A DNA stretch of 64,000 bases, taken from Amphirosellinia nigrospora (lineage: Eukaryota > Ascomycota > Sordariomycetes > Xylariales > Xylariaceae). Below, piece by piece: positions 61,919 through 64,000 of this stretch. The stretch is taken from positions 8,327,058 to 8,391,057 of the forward strand of contig SCHM01000003.1 in assembly GCA_004123355.1 (NCBI GenBank), written 5' to 3'. Under the pieces are notes generated by a model that made no database searches, had not been told where the DNA came from, and saw only the letters and a program-made list of their open reading frames with translations. Within the stretch, counting starts at the first letter, position 1, and every line of letters starts with the position of its first letter. The translations under genes were made by a program, and so were the position numbers.

Positions 61919-62520
61919 GTGTTCGAGGAGAACCCTATTAACCCGTCTCGAAACATTCAACCGATGAACCCTACGCAACAAAGGTTGGTTATGGCGCTTG
62001 CCGAACCGCTGGTTAACAATCTTCAGTCCCATTTTAGACAAAGGGCAATGGCGATCAACGCCGTCGTAGCCTACTGCTTTGTCCAAGAGCCACTATCGAC
62101 CAAAGTATTGGAGGCAAGGTAACCCCCTATACCTAAAAAGCTTAGCCTAGCTCCGGTAACAAAGCTACGCAGCTACGAAATTCTATTCTTGTTAGCCACG
62201 CTGGGAAGAAGATAAGACAGTATTTTATTTATATTGGCAAAGCGTTGACGTTGCCGCCAGAAGACCCACGCCTTGGAGCTTTATGCCGGGTATTTGGTCT
62301 GCCGACCGATATAGCGCGGCATTTCAAGAGTGTGCATCTGTCTAAGCTTAGCCCGGGCAGTAAGGTCGTCTGCCCAGTCTGTATACCAGCTGTCACGCTT
62401 AAACATACGATGCATTTACAGAACCACGCAGAGTCGGTTCATGGTATTAGTAGCCCGGGAAGGGTTACCACCTATAGGCACCTTCTGGAGGAAGACCCTG
62501 ATTTAGCTTTTATAGCATAG
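61919..62520 (+). pseudogene. Fragment resembling the C-terminus of a DUF3435/C2H2 protein
   Basis: Two open pieces: 61919-62122 (NPTQQRLVMALAEPLVNN and AMAINAVVAYCFVQEP) and 62245-62520. The second carries a C2H2-like pair, with RHFKSVHL followed by VVCPVCIPAVTL and MHLQNHAESVHG. This order resembles the C-terminal zinc-finger region of fungal DUF3435 (tyrosine-recombinase-like, Crypton-related) proteins. The two pieces are in different frames and the recombinase core is absent. It overlaps the presumed N-terminus of the opposing NLR-like gene, so its arrival may have cut that gene. Family assignment is from memory of the motif layout and is moderate at best. Confidence 0.45.
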
Positions 62521-62618
62521 CCTATCTAGCGCAACAGATATATCCTATTTCCTTACATGAATTAGGCAGCCTTAATAACAAACCGACAAAACAGCAGCGT
62601 TCGAGCCGGACGAGGTAC

Positions 62619-63944
62619 TTAGGTACCTGCTGTGCCAGCACGTCCTGGCTCGGTCCCTTCGGCTCGATCGACACTACACATGAACCAATCGCACATGGTA
62701 CGATAGAATGTTTTTTTAATCCACCTTTTAACAGCTTTTAAGGAGCTAAGCAGAGTATGTAGTTGGAGGTCTGTAGCTGTTGAACCAATTCGTAACGGAC
62801 CACGAAGCGTGATGCAATTGCCCTCGTCGCATGCAAAATAGACATCCCAATCATGACCCGTCGCGACAATCAGAGGGACCGAACCAAGCTTGGGCTGTTT
62901 TGAGTCGCGTGTTTTAGTTTGCTGAAGACGGACAGCGCGGAGTTGGTACATGCGTTGATGCCATGCTGCGACCCAGATCGCGAGCTGCAACAAGGGATCT
63001 CGTGATGACGAAATCGTTTTGGTCTCGATGGATAGAGCAATGAGGCTCTCTGATACGGCCGGATATGCGGTCTGGTTGACATGAGCTGGCGCTCCATCCC
63101 ACACTAGTAGTATCAGCTCAAGAATGGTTTTCTTCAAGGGTGCGTCCTTTATAACGTCGACTACAACCACATAGTCGACCTTCTTAGTGTCGCTGTTAGG
63201 GTATGTCGGAGTGAAATCGGGTTGGCTGGCAGTTTGCCCAGTGCTGATACTTTCTTCTGACGCAGACCAGGCTAATACTGAGCCTGCATCACTGCCCGTA
63301 AACAGTCTTCCTAGTCGCGGGATCGAATCACGAGCAATCGTGGCAGACATTACGGGCTCAACACGAACCGATGGTGTCCAGCTACACTGCTCTTCAGAGG
63401 CAGAGTAGGACTCGGACTCGGACTCGACCTCGGAGTCCGACTCAAACGCTAACTCAAGAAGCGGCATATGTACCCTATGATTCCCCGCACTCGTGTCGCT
63501 GGTACTTCGTCGAGGCTACGGCTTGGTGACGTATACGGCGTATCCTAGGAAGTAACGCGTCCGCAGCTGCGGTCTTCGTAGCGGCGTTCGAGCCTGTCGA
63601 AGGTGCGGAGCTGTCGAGTAGTTGGTGGCGCGGTTCGCCAATGAGTCGAAGCTGCTTATACAAGGCTTGGATGTCGGCGGGCAATGTGTCTGACTCGTCG
63701 TCTTCGAGTCCGTCGATTCGCACAGGCTTTTCCAGCCTTTGAAGGTCAAGCCTGCCTTTGATCGGACTTGTCGACCTCGATCGGCGTTTCGGTGCGCGCT
63801 CTCTTAGCCCTTTGACGGTAAGGGAGGGAAGACCGGCGGCATCTTAGGAGTCTCGTTGGCGGGTTGGATCGCCGTGTCTACGTCAACGTCTTCGGTAAAT
63901 GCGTCTCCAGTGCGCTTGCCTCCTCTGACGTCTAGACTGCTCAT
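62619..63944 (-). CDS. PD-(D/E)XK nuclease-like domain protein (apparent frameshifts)
   Basis: A fungal-restricted nuclease-fold family of unknown role, common in accessory regions. ATG at 63944 opens MSSLDVRGGKRTGDAF, followed in another frame by SRSTSPIKGRLDLQRLEKPV and LPADIQALYKQLRLIGE, the usual N-terminal region. An intact 282-codon stretch from 63467 holds the core: KKVDYVVVVDV with an acidic residue, then ESLIALSIETKT with the ExK pair, then LLQLAIWVAAWHQRM, matching the QLGIWQAAQ-type helix after the active site. A Ser/Glu-rich tract (about 63420-63467) precedes the core. Frame changes near 63780-63830 and 63470 interrupt the upstream part. The C-terminus passes a variable region to TGA at 62619. 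Confidence 0.75.
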
Positions 63945-64000
63945 CGTCAGGGATGGGGTATGTGGCGCATCGTACGGATAAGTAAGGTCAATAATATTGT

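Larger units (their letters stand above)
56890..62032 (-). pseudogene. NACHT-WD40 NLR-like gene, disrupted
   Basis: STAND receptor of the fungal NWD class. N-terminal domain: DGAYDALLNNDVPKLSPFDR to VAWVAIYFAA (61785-61425), then MEWYCSLPALILEQ. NACHT domain: Walker A GKPGTGKST (about 60790-60815) and Walker B CFVIDAIDECW (about 60450). Introns lie near 61358-61427 and at 59332-59408. WD40 blades follow: LVLDGHTDWVRSCAFSADGR, LFSHDDAALAATFANNVAKIWD, RRLATASDDRTVRVWNV, DYAICVAFSPDGRFLASAGDD and VTFSPDGKRVVTSASN. Lesions: TAG at 61786-61788 where the family has Trp (LWD...), one G short near 60670, breaks near 59590 and 58580-58140, and a tRNA-like insertion at 57511-57716. The extreme N-terminus (MGLK..., about 62032) overlaps an opposing fragment and is uncertain. 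Such proteins mediate non-self recognition. Confidence 0.85.

Noticed and set aside
1-64000. CRISPR arrays, ribosomal RNA, prokaryotic operon signals
   Set aside because: No regularly spaced repeats or rRNA-like sequence were seen, and gene structure is eukaryotic.

Overview
This window looks like nuclear DNA of a filamentous ascomycete (Pezizomycotina). The genes have short GT-AG introns, mostly about 47-77 nt. The families are typical of these fungi: Zn2Cys6 regulator, HET, NACHT-WD40, FunK1, fungal HNH and AAA proteins. Two blocks are so A+T-dominated that they look like the result of repeat-induced point mutation (RIP). No species can be named from the sequence alone.

Layout. (1) 1-14.3 kb holds genes that read as an amine-catabolism neighbourhood: an intact MAO-N-type flavin amine oxidase, a broken HSL-type esterase, an intact nine-exon amine/choline/amino-acid permease, a Zn2Cys6 regulator, a short-chain dehydrogenase and a copper/topaquinone amine oxidase. 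(2) 14.3-26 kb is mostly decayed: unassigned coding remnants, a C-terminal diterpene-cyclase remnant, an HpcH/HpaI-type aldolase and an FAD monooxygenase that has lost an internal segment. (3) 26.2-31.8 kb carries an HNH-domain protein and a large AAA ATPase. (4) 31,983-40,949 is a 9-kb, heavily A+T-shifted DNA transposon with inverted termini and a perfect 8-bp target-site duplication. (5) 41.4-55.3 kb contains a DUF7708-type protein, a FunK1 kinase, a second A+T-rich block ending in a GC-rich motif cluster, a HET-domain protein and an intact single-exon membrane protein. (6) 55.3-64 kb has short repeats, a solo LTR with 5-bp target duplication, a NACHT-WD40 (NLR-like) gene broken by a tRNA-like insertion between 56-bp direct repeats, a DUF3435/C2H2-like fragment and a PD-(D/E)XK nuclease-like gene.

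How the parts fit. The left end could import an amine, oxidise it by two unrelated chemistries and process the carbonyl product under a local regulator; this is inference from neighbours. The right half resembles a fungal accessory or self/non-self recognition region: HET, NLR, kinase and nuclease genes packed among transposon relics.

Caution. At least ten otherwise well-conserved reading frames are interrupted by single-base contractions, nearly all in runs of G, C or A. Either assembly homopolymer error or real decay could explain them. Entries with only such lesions are kept as CDS. Those with nonsense changes, insertions or deletions are called pseudogenes. I found no standard tRNA, rRNA, CRISPR array or bacterial-type signal.
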